Below, one piece after another: positions 38,070 to 49,511 of a DNA stretch of 64,000 nt. The notes beneath the pieces were generated by a model, which saw only the letters and a program-made list of their open reading frames with translations, did no database searches and was not told where the DNA came from. Source of the stretch: Gossypium raimondii (lineage: Eukaryota; Streptophyta; Magnoliopsida; Malvales; Malvaceae); the NCBI RefSeq assembly GCF_025698545.1, contig NC_068576.1, forward strand, positions 53,292,390 through 53,356,389, read 5' to 3'. Made by a program: the position numbers and the translations under genes. Positions within the stretch are counted from its first letter, which is position 1, and every line of letters starts with the position of its first letter.

Positions 38070-39990
38070 ATGAGAAATAGAAAAAGACAGGAGAGATTAA
38101 TGGCACGTCTGAGTGGAAATGAAGTTAAGTGGGAGCCTATGACTTTTCCTCACATATCTAAGACCTTTGTATCAGTGGGGTTCATTCATCCTGAACGAAG
38201 AATGCTTAAAGAGGAAAGTATTGAAGAAATGCTGGGAGATGTCCACATCAATGCCATAGACACAATTGAGAGAGAGATATTGCTAGAGATTCGCCCTTAT
38301 GAACCTGGAAGCGAGTTGAACAATTGGACTGCGGAAGAGATTCCTGTAGTTTTTGAGCTTGTTCAGAGTAAATGTTCAGAACATCCTTGTTGTTTTTGAC
38401 TTAAAAAATAGTAATTTCTTTATGGAATATGCACGTGTTGAATTTTATGATTCTAATAAATACACTTTTCGTATTCATTTTTGAGCAGTAGTATTTTCAT
38501 TCTTTTTCGAGTAATTATTCTTTTTTCCAAATCATTCTTTTATTCATTCATAATCATATTTGTTCATAAATTCATACATTCTTTGTATATTCTTTGGCAC
38601 CTACCATAGGTCCCCGGATATCAATAATATGAATTACGCTACTTCAGACTCAGAATCCCCTTTTGAGCAAGACACGTGTTTAGAGGGATTACATGATTTT
38701 GAAGATGACGTAAACTATGGTGTATCTCCGGACTTATTGAGAATGGTAGAACAAGAGGATAAGCAAATCCTACCTCATAAAGAATCATTGGATATTCTGA
38801 GCCTAAAGGAGGGAAATGAGGTAAAGATCGAAACTAACATTACTGCCAAGACAAGGCGAGACCTCATCGAATTACTCCGTGAATTCAAAGATGTCTTTGC
38901 ATAGTCATACCAGGATATGCCCGGGTTAAGCACATATATTATGGTACACTGTCTTTCTATAAAAGAAGATTGCAAGCCAGTTCAGCAGAAGCTCAAGAAA
39001 ATGATGCCCGATATTGTGCTAAAGATAAAAGAAGAAGTCAAAAAGTAGTTTGATGCTGGGTTCTTGCAAGAAGTCAAATATTCAAAATGTGTAGCCAATG
39101 TTGTCCTTGTCCCTAAAAAAGATGGAAAGGTACGAATATGTGTGGATTACAGGGATTTGAACAGGGCCAGTCTAAAAGATAATTTTCCATTGTCTCACAT
39201 TGATACTTTGGTAGATAATATGACAGGCTATTAACTATTTTCTTTCATGGATGATTTTTCTGGATACAATCAAATAAAGATGCATCCAGAAGATATGAGA
39301 AATACCACATTTATCACTTTGTGGGGAACGTTTTGTTATAAAGTGATGCCATTTGGACTAAAGAATGCGGGAGCAACTTATCAAAGAGCCATGATGACTT
39401 TGTTTCATGACATGATCCACAAGGAGATTGAGGTTTATGTTGATAATATGATCGTAAAATCCAGAACGGAAGAGGAGCATGTTCAAGTTCTGAGGAAATT
39501 GTTTTTGAGACTAAGAAATTTTCAGCTTAAACTTAATCCAACAAAGTGCACCTTTGGAGCCAGATCAGGGAAGTTGCTGGGCTTCATAGTTAGTGGGAAA
39601 GGAATTGAGGTTGACCTAGACAAAATCAAGGTAATACGAGATTTGTCTTCACTATACACTCAGAAAGAAGTACGAGGTTTTCTGAGAAGATTAAATTACA
39701 TTGCTCGGTTTATTTCACAACTAACTGAAAAATGTGACCCCATATTCCGTCTTCTGAAGAAGTATAATCCGGGTGTATGGGATGAAGAATGTCAGAAGGC
39801 TTTTGACAAAATAAAACAGTACTTGTCCAACACTCTAGTGCTATCACCACCTAGTCCGGATGGGCCATTAATATTGTATTTAACAGTGTTTGACAATTCC
39901 ATGGGGTGTATGTTAGGCAAACATGATGAGACAAGGCGAAAAAAATGGCAATATACTTTCTTAGCAAGAAATTCTCTGATTGTGAAATGA
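38070..39990 (+). pseudogene. Retroelement reverse transcriptase with N-terminal linker (broken)
   Basis: A linker (38070-38399) and a non-coding spacer precede the RT frame, which is open from about 38575. RT motifs: VPKKDGKVRICVDYRDLN near 39110, FMDDFSGYNQIKM near 39244 with the first catalytic Asp, PFGLKNAGATYQR near 39350, and YVDN near 39437 where gypsy RTs have YVDD. The second Asp of that box is therefore Asn, which should abolish activity. In-frame stops occur at 38902-38904, near 39046 and near 39232. RT would copy the element's RNA into DNA. Confidence 0.85.
38400..38600 (+). other. T-rich spacer between protease and RT; possible Ogre-type intron
   Basis: About 200 bp without coding character, T-rich, ending in a pyrimidine-rich run and a candidate acceptor at CACCTACCATAG (near 38610). 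Ogre elements are known to splice an intron at exactly this place. A donor-like GTAAAT lies near 38368, but the reading phase of that pair does not match, so the junctions are unresolved. Confidence 0.35.
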
Positions 39991-40663
39991 GGTACTCGTC
40001 TATCGAGAAGTTATGTTGTGCCCTGGTTTGGACAACTCGGAGATTACGGCAATATATGTTGTATCATACGACTAGGCTGATTTCAAAATTAGATCCCTTA
40101 AAGTATATGATGGAATCGATTGTTTTGAATGGAAGGATGGCCGGATGGCAGATCTTGCTTTCTGAATTCGACATGATGTATGTGAGTCAAAAGGCTGTGA
40201 AAATGAGTGCAATAGCTGACTTTTTAGCTAGCAGAACTTGGAGGATTATGAGCCTTTGAACTTTGATTTTCCAAATGAGAATTTGATGTATGTGGCAGCC
40301 ACTGAAAAAAATCCTCAAATGGATCATGTGTGGAAGCTAAATTTTGATGGAGCCTCAGATGCTATAGGTAATAGAATTAGGGCAGTCTTGGTATCTCCAA
40401 GCGGAAATCATTATCCTATTGCTAGCAAACTGGATTTTGATTGTACGAATAATATGACAGAATATAAAGCATGCATTATAGGCATTCGTGTAGCCATCGA
40501 ACGTAAAATCAAAGTACTAAAAGTGTATAGGGATTCCGCATTTGTGATATACCAATTCAAAGGAGAATGGGAGACAATAGACCCTAAACTGATCAGTTAT
40601 CGAATGATGGTTCTTGAATTGATGGACGAGTTTGATGACATCACTTTCTATTACCTTCCGTGA
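39945..40663 (+). pseudogene. Retroelement RNase H domains: gypsy RNase H plus archaeal-type RNase H
   Basis: After a frameshift near 39940, the first RNase H (39945-40240) shows the RYSSIEKLCCALVW and LRQYM segments. After another frameshift near 40240, a second, archaeal-type RNase H follows, with LNFDGASD, MTEYKA and YRDSAFV carrying the acidic residues. Having both is diagnostic of the Tat lineage. The domain ends at a stop at 40661-40663. These enzymes remove the RNA strand during reverse transcription. Confidence 0.75.
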
Positions 40664-40747
40664 GATGAGAACTAGATGGCTGATACGTTGGCCACCCTAG
40701 CATCTATGATCCGAGTGAACAAGTTAGAGGACATGAAGCCTATTTAG

Positions 40748-42051
40748 ATGAGTATTTCTGAAACCCCGGCTCATTGCTATAATATTGAGGAAGAGGAAAA
40801 AGATGATCATCCCTTGTACCTGAATATATTGCAATATGTAAAAAATTGTGAGTGTCCAGATCAGGCAACGGTGAATGATAAGAAAGCATTGAGAAGAGTG
40901 ACCATTGACTATGTCTTGGATGGGGAGATCCTATACAAAAAATGGAAGGATCATGTACTGTTAAGATGTGTGGACGTAGTGGAAGCTAGAAAAATTCTAG
41001 AAGAGGTCCATGACGGTATCTGCGGAATGCATGCAAATGGTTTCACAATGGCCAGACAGATAATGAGATTTGGGTACTATTGGTCTACTATGGAAAGATA
41101 TTGCATTAATTATGCTAAGAGGTGCCATAAATGCCAAATTTATGGTGATAAAATGCATGCACCTCCTTCACTTCTTCATGTTATGACTTCTCCATGGCTT
41201 TTCTCTATGTGGGGTATGGACGTCATTGAGCCAATATCGCCAAAGGCTTCTAATGGGCATCGCTTCATCTTTGTGGTTATTGACTACTTTACCAAGTGGG
41301 TGGGAGCTACTGCATATGCAAATGTCACAAAGTCAACAGTTAACAGATTCTTGAAAAAGGAGATCATATGTCAATATGGAATGCTTGAGAGGATCATATC
41401 AGATAATGCGCTGAATTTGAACAATAGTGCGATAGCGGAGGTCTGCAGTCAATTCAAGATTAGACATCATAACTCATCGCCATATCGCCCAAAGATGAAT
41501 GGCGCGGTAGAGTAGCTAATAAAAATATCAAAAAAATTATGGGAAAGATGACCGAGACTTACAAAGACTGGCATGAGAAATTACCAGTCGCCTTCTTTGC
41601 TTATAGAACGTCTATCAGGACTTCGACCGGGGTGAAACATTTTTCTCTGGTTTATGGGATGGAAGCAGTTTTACCTATTGAGGTGGAAATTTCTCCTCTC
41701 TGGGTACTGGCTGAGTTGAAATTGGATGAGGCAGAATAGGTTCAATCTCGTTACGATCAGTTGAACTTGATAGAAGGGAAAAGGCTAAAGTCTATTCAGC
41801 ACGGTTTGATGTATCAAGGGCGAATGATGCGAGCCTACAATAAAAAGGTTCCTCCCAAAGAATTCCATGATGAGGAGCTAGTGTTAAAAAATATCATTCC
41901 TATACAAAGGGATTTTAGAGGAAAATGGATGCCAAATTGGGAAGGTCTATATGTAGTAAAGAAAGCCTTTTCAGGAGGAGCTTTAATCTTAAGCAAGATG
42001 GATGTCAAAGATTTGCCAAACCCTGTAAACTCAGATTCGGTTAAGAAGTAA
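40748..42051 (+). pseudogene. Retroelement integrase (broken)
   Basis: The zinc-binding N-terminus shows His residues in VHDGICGMHANGF and the Cys pair CHKCQ near 41123. In the catalytic core, GMDVIEP holds the first Asp, IISDNA the second, and NGAVE the Glu, directly followed by a stop at 41513-41515. The C-terminal part continues in another frame: 41539-41739 (FAYRTSIRTSTG, LVYGMEAVLPIEVE) and 41761-42051. Integrase inserts the cDNA and makes the 5-bp target duplication seen at the element's ends. Confidence 0.85.
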
Positions 42052-43240
42052 TTTTCTTTAAAAAAAAGGGAGAGGCCAAGGCGAAAACCCGCAAAGGGCA
42101 CTTTGAGACCAAAGGGTATTTGAGTTGAAAACCCAAAAAATGGCGGTTCAAATGTTGATCAAATGGGGCATCCGGTGATTTTACTATGATTGAATCAGTG
42201 GGAAAGGGAACGCGACATCTTGGGGCATCAACAGAGTACTGTTGGTCTTCTAAGCACATGTCAAACTCAGAATGGTCTTCAGAAAGTCTGCACAGAGAAG
42301 TTCAAACTGCGATATCTGGGGCGCCTAGCCTTCCCACTATTTATATTAAATTTGCTGTCTTGGAATACTTCATTCTTTTTTCATGATACGTGTTTCCAAT
42401 AAATTTTTCTTTTATTCTTATTATTCTCGATGATTTATTCATCTCGAGTTTTATTCTCAATAAATTTCATCTTGTCCATTTCGATAATCTTATTTAAGCA
42501 TTTTCCATTGAAACAACGATTAATGGGCTAATAATACTTTTATAAATGAAGTTTTGCATATTACTCTTGAAGTTTCTAAATAATATAGGGACCTGAAATA
42601 GGGTCATTGTTTAGAATACACGAAGTTCAAAGGTTGAAATGTTTAAAAGAGGAAAATTCTAAAGTAAGATTATCCTTTTGGATTTTTTTGTCCAAACACT
42701 AACTGAACAAAACGACAAGATGTGGTGTTGGTGACAAAACTTCATCACATTGCGATAAGAAGAGGTTTCCTCGGAGAAGGAAATCCTTCATTTGTGCATA
42801 GGCATTTGGTATGACACCCTGAGAATGGTATAAAAGACCAGAGTGTTTTACATTACGATAAGAGAGGATTGAGAAAAGTCATATTTCTCTACCCATGGGT
42901 TACAGTGAAAAGTTGATACAAATTTTGTGCCCCAGTGGATTAAACTTTGAAGTTCACAGTGAGGGCAATTGGATTAAGTGCTTTTGGAGATGCTAGCCGA
43001 GCAAGAGGACGTTGTAGTGCGTCAGTGATACGGCCTTAATAAACTTTGAGTAATGACAACCTAAGCGTTAAAGAGGGATCATTCTTGGAAAAAATGACAT
43101 TCTGCATTCATTCAATTGTCATTCATACACGTCTAGTTAGGAGCATTTGATTCATTCTGATCATGACATCCTAATCACTAGGCATAATTAGGTTCATAAA
43201 ATGAATTATACAAGTCATGTTCCCAAGAGAACAGATCGGT
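42052..43240 (+). other. Long 3' untranslated part of the retroelement
   Basis: No coding frame with recognisable domains. Short frames near 42186-42402 are not supported. Long non-coding 3' regions are typical of Tat/Ogre elements. Confidence 0.45.
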
Positions 43241-43935
43241 GAAGATAACAAATCATATCTCCATGAAGTTGCAGTGGAGTGGATTGAAGATAACAAGTCT
43301 TATCTCCTTGAAGATGCAGCAGAGCAGATTGAAGATAGCAAATCCTATCTACCTAAAGTTGTAGTGGAGTGGATTGAAGATAGCAAGTCTTATCTCCCTG
43401 AGGTTGCAGCGGAGTAAACTAAAGATAGCAAATCCTATCTCCCTAAAGTTGTAGTGGAGTGGATTGAAAATAACAAGTCTTATCTCCCTAAAATTGCAGC
43501 GGAGCAGACTGAAGATAGCAAATCCTATCTCCCTAAAGTTGCAGTTGAACAGATTGAAGATAGCAAGTCTTATCTCCCTGAAGTTACAGTGGAGCAGATT
43601 GAAGAAAATAATCCTATCTCCCTGAAGTTGCAGTAGAGCTGATTAAAACTGTAGATCTTATCTCTCTAAAGTTGCAGAGGGCAGATCACATCTAGTCTTA
43701 TCTCCCTAAAGTTGCAGATGAGCAGACTGAATAAACCAATCTGATTTCCCTGAAATTGCAGTGGAGCAGATTAAAGATAACAAATCATATCTCCATGAAG
43801 TTGCAGTGGAGCATATAAAAATCAGATCTTATCTCTCTGATGTTGCAGAGAGTAGATTGCATACAGTCTTATCTGACGTTGCAGTAGAATGGACTGAAGC
43901 ACCAATTCTTATACCTCTGAAGATGCAGTAGGTTG
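43241..43935 (+). repeat. 45-bp minisatellite with coding-like units, in the retroelement
   Basis: Eight well-kept 45-bp units (43241-43600) keep one frame and encode 15-residue repeats such as DSKSYLPKVVVEWIE. About six to seven decayed units follow, to 43935. The first six units alternate between a ...VEW form and an ...AAEQ-like form, giving a 90-bp higher-order period. One unit carries a stop (TAA in the fourth). The repeat lies just before the polypurine tract. Confidence 0.9.
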
Positions 43936-44044
43936 AAATGGGGCTACTTGAAGAAGAAGAAGAAGAGCACCAAGATCCAGCACGACCGGGAAAAATTGGT
44001 CATTTCTAAAGTCTTTGCTATGTTCTCATTACACGATAACAAGT

Positions 44045-44053
44045 AAAGAGGGG
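44045..44053 (+). promoter_or_regulatory. Polypurine tract
   Basis: AAAGAGGGG, four bases upstream of the 3' LTR; the expected primer for plus-strand DNA synthesis. Confidence 0.7.
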
Positions 44054-44057
44054 TAGC

Positions 44058-46435
44058 TGTAATATCCAATTTTAAGCCCGGAACCAAAACCATAAACTCT
44101 AAATTAAAATAAATTAAAATTAAACCTAACCCAAAACCCAAATTACACCCGAGCCCACCTAGACCTAAGCCCAAATATTACAAACCCAATACCTGGGGCC
44201 CATTACAAACAATAGCACCAGCCCAAATTAATCTAGCACAGAAACCCTAAGTGGCTAGCAGCAGATTGGCATTGCACGCCCCACGTCGCAGCAACCGCCC
44301 ACGTTCAGTAACCCCGCACGTTGTGCACATCTCGCCAGTACCCACCTGCAACAGAAGCACGAACCATGAACAGTGAGAGGGACCGAAAATATAGCAAAAT
44401 TGTAAAAAGATTATTATTTTTTCTCTGTAAGAATTCGACTATAAAAAGCCAATTGATTTTTGTAAAAAAGGGTTACAAAATTGGAAATTCAAAAAACTAT
44501 TAAAAAGAAATAATAATAAAAACAGAGTTTCCAGAAGGTGGTTTTCCTACTTTCGTTTTTTATTTTTCTGTTTGGTTTTTTATTTTTCATTTTAAGTTCT
44601 TTTTACATACGAAACAAAAAGAGAAGAAAAAGAGAGGGCTACCTTTAAATTCGCCTAAAAAGAAGAGCTTTTTAGCCCTTCGACCACCGCAGGCAGTAGC
44701 ACCGACGGCGGTGCATATGGCGGTGGCCCACCAGACTGATGGCCTGAATTCGGGGCAAGGGGAGAGTTTTTGTAAGGTTTCAAAGTTTTTTTTTAAACTA
44801 AAACAGAAGTGATTTTTTTTTAAATAACTTTTATAGGCCTACCCAAACGGTGTCGTTTTGGGCAGGCCATAGTGGCCCTGAAACGGCACCGTATAGGGCC
44901 ATACCCACATGCGTGACCCGACCCGCCTTAGGATCCGCGTGTTTTTACTGGTGGTGATATTTGCGTGATCGGTCTCTCTGTTTTTGAGTTGCTTTCAATA
45001 TAGTTTTTTTTTTCATATATTTGCAATTTAAACCACATGTTTTATTTTTGTTTCAATTTGATCCCACACGGAAACGCTGCGTATAGAGGGGTCTGGCATA
45101 TTTATTTGTTTACTCCTTAATGTTTCCAGCGTATTACGATTTAGTCCCCTATTTGTTATTAGTTATTTATTATTAAATTAATTATTTTTTCTATTATTCT
45201 TGTTATTATAATATCATTATTTTGGTGTTATTATTATCATTATAACCATATTTATACATGCATTTTTTTTTTGAAATATAAATATATATTTTTATATTAC
45301 ACAATTTATTTACGTATTTGTATATATATCTAAATACATATTTCTTTAATTTTCATAAATATATATATACATTTACATTTTATAATACATATACATCTTC
45401 CATATCTTATAATTCATGCACACATACATGCATTTTCTATAATATATATACGTACTTTTTTTAAAATTATTATAAATATATATATTTCATTTTTTATATA
45501 TATACTTATATATACGTATTTTAATATATGTATATACATATTTTCAAATTTTACTTATATATATCATACTTTTAAATATATACATATTTTGTAAATACAT
45601 GTACATATACAATTCATATTAAAGTATTTGTTTCATGTTGTATATTAACATTCCATCACATTTTAAAGAAAAAATATATTTGGTTTCATCAAAGCATTAA
45701 AACCATTTTGTTCAAAGGGTTTCAAGATAGCGCAATATTCGATATTTGAGATCTTCGAGAGGATTGAGCCCTAACTTATTGGGTTCCAATTTTCCTCGTT
45801 GAACCTAAATAATCGAGAATATTCTCTATTTAAAACGCATAAATAAAAAATCATTTTCGGGAATTTAACATGTTGTGTCCTAACGCATTGGGTATGACAT
45901 TGTTTTCTCGAGATGAAGATTTTCCTAAAAAAAAGGCAATATTCAATGTTTGGGATTCTGAGAAATTGTACCCTAACGTATTGGGTCTCGATTTCTTCGT
46001 CTTACTTAAACAATTGAATATCCTTTTAAATTTCATTGCTTGAGTTTTTTTGGACAAGCTCATTCTTGAGGATATGAAATAACATGCCCTAACGCATTGG
46101 GTGTGACAGTTTCTTTTCCCTAGATAAGAGGGTTTTAACATGTAATTTGATTTATACAAGTTTTTAAATACAATGATCGTATTTTAAAATCTTTTCAAAC
46201 TTTTGACAGTAAGACATTAAACAATCGATTCGGTACCAATTTTGAGCGTTACGAGGGTGCTAACCCTTCTTCGTGCGTAACCGACTCTCGAACCTATTTT
46301 CTCAAAATTCGTAGACCTAAAATCGTTTTCAAGGTGAACTGATCACACCCCAATAAAAGATTGGTGGCGACTCCAATTTTCGTTTTGAAGTCGACAACTA
46401 ATTTTTTTTGTTTTATCAAAAAAATGGTTTCGACA
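44058..46435 (+). repeat. 3' LTR (2378 bp)
   Basis: Begins TGTAATATCC and ends TTTCGACA; aligns with 27398-29736. Diverged by substitutions and small indels; the block at 44262-44320 differs more from its partner (27590-27650) than the rest does. Followed by the target duplication ACAAT. Confidence 0.9.
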
Positions 46436-46543
46436 ACAATGATAAATTCAAAACTGATATACCAAAATAAACTGGTATCGGTAGTTCTAGTTCTGTACAT
46501 CCCAATATAAAAAAAATGGTACATCTAATTCATACAAATTAAA

Positions 46544-47250
46544 CCTGCTCATAGGCCGAGCCATCTATCTAGGCCTGAAGGCCTACTCAAAAATAGGAGG
46601 ATTTGGAGAAAAATACAAGGCCTAAAAAATAGGCTTGAGTAAAATTTAAGGCCCGCTTTCTATATGGGTCAGGCTTTGAGTAAAATTTTTTTTGGCCTGA
46701 GTCTAACTCGACTTGAATATATTATGTTATAAAAAAATTTATATTAATTATATATGTTAAATAAATTACTATATATGTTTATGTTTATATTAAATTACTA
46801 ACCCAATAACAATTAAACCATTACTTAAAACCTAAAAAAAATACTTATCCAACTAAATAACTCAACCTAAAATATAAAATTTTAAAATTATATTTAATAA
46901 AATAAAACATTTCTTATATTTATTTGTGTTTTTTAATATAACAAAACATTTATTATATTTATGATAGTGTTTTTAATATAAATACTTTTTAATGTATTTT
47001 TAATGTGTTAGAAAACTTGTATTTTACTGTTTTTAGTACATTTAGTGTATTATATTTTTAAAAAAATTATTTTAAAATAAAAAATAATTAAAAAATTCAA
47101 ATATTGGCGGGTCAGACATAGATTTACCTTTCTTAAGTTAAGTTAGGTTTGGATAAAAAAGTAAATCCATTTTTAGAGCCAAGCCCAAACTTGAAATTTT
47201 GATCTGAATACTTGTATGAGCCCGACCCAACTCAGGCCATAAGCACCTCC
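46544..47250. mobile_element. Non-autonomous repeat with GGCC-rich ends (about 707 bp)
   Basis: The left end CCTGCTCATAGGCC pairs with the reverse complement of the right end, GGAGGTGCTTATGGCC, as an imperfect terminal inverted repeat. Runs of AGGCCT/GGCCCG words are near both ends and an AT-rich centre lies between. I recognise it as a degraded copy of a repeat that is very common in cotton. No clean target duplication. Confidence 0.5.
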
Positions 47251-47957
47251 AATACAAACTCCCTTGATTTTTTGGTATTTTTGGAGGAAGTTTTTAGAAC
47301 CACGTAATTTGGCATGATCAAATTTAGCAGTGCTTGTGATCTGTAAATGGCAATCTTCAAAGTTCCTACTTAAGCAAGACGGGTTTACATGTGAAGACGA
47401 AAACATTGCATAATTTTTTTAAGTATCAAAATGGGCATGATGTGCCTTGACTATGATGTTAGATGATGATTACATGCTTTGGCTGTAGTTAGAGGGCGAG
47501 ATGATGATGGCGTTGAATTTACATACTACAGCCATAAGAAACAGAGCAATCGATTGCAGAGATATAGATAAAAATTGGGTGTTTCATGTTTGCTTGGGGG
47601 GCTGAGGTTGGTTTTGGAGACGCAAGTGATGAGATTGGATGAACAAATGTGGAGGAGACACGGACGTAGGTGGTGGGAGATCAGATAATGTGTCAAACAA
47701 CAATGGAGTGTACAATCTTTCAGCCAAATAAACACTTGAATAAGAAAAGCAAAATTACAAGGAAGAATCTGTATTTTCATTATATTGTTGACTATTGTAT
47801 TTTTTATAGGCACTGCAAAGTTGACTCTTAATGCTTTGGGTTTTTTTTTTCTTCAGCTCTGATTTATTTATTTTTATTTTAATCTTACTTGTATTGTCAC
47901 AAAAAATTTCAAATAAGATTAGAATAGACATAATCCGATAATTAATTGGCGGTCAGT
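47251..47957. other. Intergenic between repeats
   Basis: Nothing recognisable. Frames at 47173-47406 and 47526-47813 on the minus strand show no domain. Confidence 0.35.
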
Positions 47958-48190
47958 CAGGGGCGAAGCTAGAATAATCTTTTAGGGGCCGAATGAAATT
48001 TTAATATTTTATAGTTTATATATTTATAACTTTTAAAAGATTAAATCGAATTTTTATAATTTTAAGGGGCTAAAGTACAATTTTATCTTTATTAATTTAA
48101 AATTTTTTTAAAAAAAATTAAGGGCTTAAATAATAATTTTACATTTTAGGGGGGGCCGGGACCATACCAGCCCCCTCTAGATTCACCACT
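47958..48190. mobile_element. MITE candidate (233 bp)
   Basis: The left end CAGGGGCGAAGCTAGAA and the reverse complement of the right end AGTGGTGAATCTAGAGG form a degenerate terminal inverted repeat of the type found in many plant genomes. The interior repeats 'AGGGGC' and 'AAGGGGCTAAA' words. No ORF. Confidence 0.5.
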
Positions 48191-48207
48191 ACGTTCAATA
48201 TTATGTA

Positions 48208-48830
48208 GCATGCCACATTTGTTGATGACATGGTTGATGTGGCATGACTCATTATTAATACTGTGTCATTTCATAAAAAATATAAAAATATAAAATTTGT
48301 TAAAATTTTTAAAAATATAAAAAGTTAAAAAAAACATTTAAAAATTTTAAGTTTTTAAAAAAAATAAAAAATAGAAAATGTTATAAAATTTCAAAAAATG
48401 TTAAATTGAAAAGAAAAAAATCTCAAAAACTTAGTCTTCTCCAACTTCATCTCCTTCCTTCATTGCTCACACTTTTCAAATCCCTCTCATTTCTCTTTTT
48501 CTCGGATTTTCAAATCTAGAAAACTTTCAATTTTCTTAATCACAAGCTCACTTTCTGTCCATACAAAAACCCTAGCTACCGATGTTCAAATATTACCATT
48601 GTCAATCATCACATCAGCCTCCAAGCAAGATCGAGGCTTCCCTGTTGCTCTTCCTTCGCATTCATTGTTAAGTTAAATTTTTAATATTTTTTAATATTTA
48701 TATATTTTTAATACTTTTTGAATTTTTAATAAATTTAATTCCATTTTTCACATCATCATTGACGTGTCACGACATCTCAGCAATGTCATCAACTGAGGTG
48801 GTATGTCATGTCAGATAAAAATATTGACTG
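48208..48830. mobile_element. Inverted-repeat element with a leader-like insert
   Basis: The left arm GCCACATTTGTTGATGACAT ... GTGGCATGAC (48210-48250) pairs loosely with the right arm GTCACGACATCTCAGC ... GTCATCAACTGAGG ... ATGTCATGTCAG (48765-48815). The interior has AT-rich sequence and a 230-bp pyrimidine-rich block (48425-48660) unlike the rest. No ORF. Confidence 0.4.
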
Positions 48831-49142
48831 TTAATTGACTAACAATTTCCATTCATTTTGGTCTCTTTTTTTTAACGTTTTGGGTAAAATTGCAACAAAA
48901 AATACGTTAAGAGCTTAAGTGAAAATACCCCAAAACGTTAAGGATGAATTTTGCAATTCTAGCTTTCTGGTATTGATCCCCAACTTTAGTTGTAGTAAAT
49001 GAATAAATAAGTTTTACAAGGTAAATTTCATTTTTCAAAAGAGAATTAAGATTTGAATATTGAAGATAATGTTATTGGAACGAGGAGATAAAAATAAAAT
49101 TGAAAAATTATATTGCTTATATTGTAGCAACAATAAAATTTA

Positions 49143-49501
49143 GGTAAAATGACCTCTCAATACCTCTCAATTTCAATATTGAGTAATTGGTCCCTCTTAA
49201 AAAATTGAAACAATTTAATTTCTATCGATTTTGAAAGTAAGCAACTAAGGATAACTAATTACTACATTAATTGTTAGTTTTACATAAAATTGACTGGTAT
49301 AATAATAAATTTAGCCCTTAATTGCTAAATTTGCTATCATACCAATCAAAATTATGCACAACCGAAAGACATTAACTCGTGAATAACTATCCTTAATTAC
49401 TTACTATCAAAATTGACAGGAATTAAATTACTTCAATTTATTTAAGAGGGACTAATTTACTCAATTTCAAAATTGAGAGATACTGTAAAGGTCTTTTTAC
49501 C
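49143..49501. mobile_element. MITE with about 120-bp inverted repeats and a 10-bp target duplication
   Basis: Ends GGTAAAATGACC and GGTCTTTTTACC are inverted; pairing continues for about 120 bp on each side (for example GGTCCCTCTTAA at 49191 against TTAAGAGGGAC at 49442). Both sides are flanked by ATAAAATTTA (49133-49142 and 49502-49511). A 9-10 bp duplication with long inverted repeats points to a Mutator-like MITE. No ORF. Confidence 0.75.
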
Positions 49502-49511
49502 ATAAAATTTA

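Larger units (their letters stand above)
27398..46435 (+). mobile_element. Complete, inactive Ty3/gypsy retrotransposon of the Tat/Ogre type (19.0 kb)
   Basis: Starts TGTAATACC, ends TTTCGACA, and is flanked on both sides by ACAAT (27393-27397 and 46436-46440), the 5-bp target duplication expected from an integrase. Order on the + strand: 5' LTR, primer-binding site, DUF7745/coiled-coil ORF, gag, protease, RT, RNase H, a second (archaeal-type) RNase H, integrase, long 3' non-coding part, 45-bp minisatellite, polypurine tract, 3' LTR. Two RNase H domains plus large size place it in the Tat/Ogre lineage. Every ORF is broken, so it cannot move by itself. A solo LTR of a related family is nested in the protease; without it the element would be about 16.7 kb. 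The two LTRs differ by many substitutions and short indels, so the insertion is not recent. Confidence 0.92.

Noticed and set aside
43241..43935. Minisatellite as a CRISPR array
   Set aside because: Units are contiguous 45-bp copies without unique spacers, in a plant retroelement.
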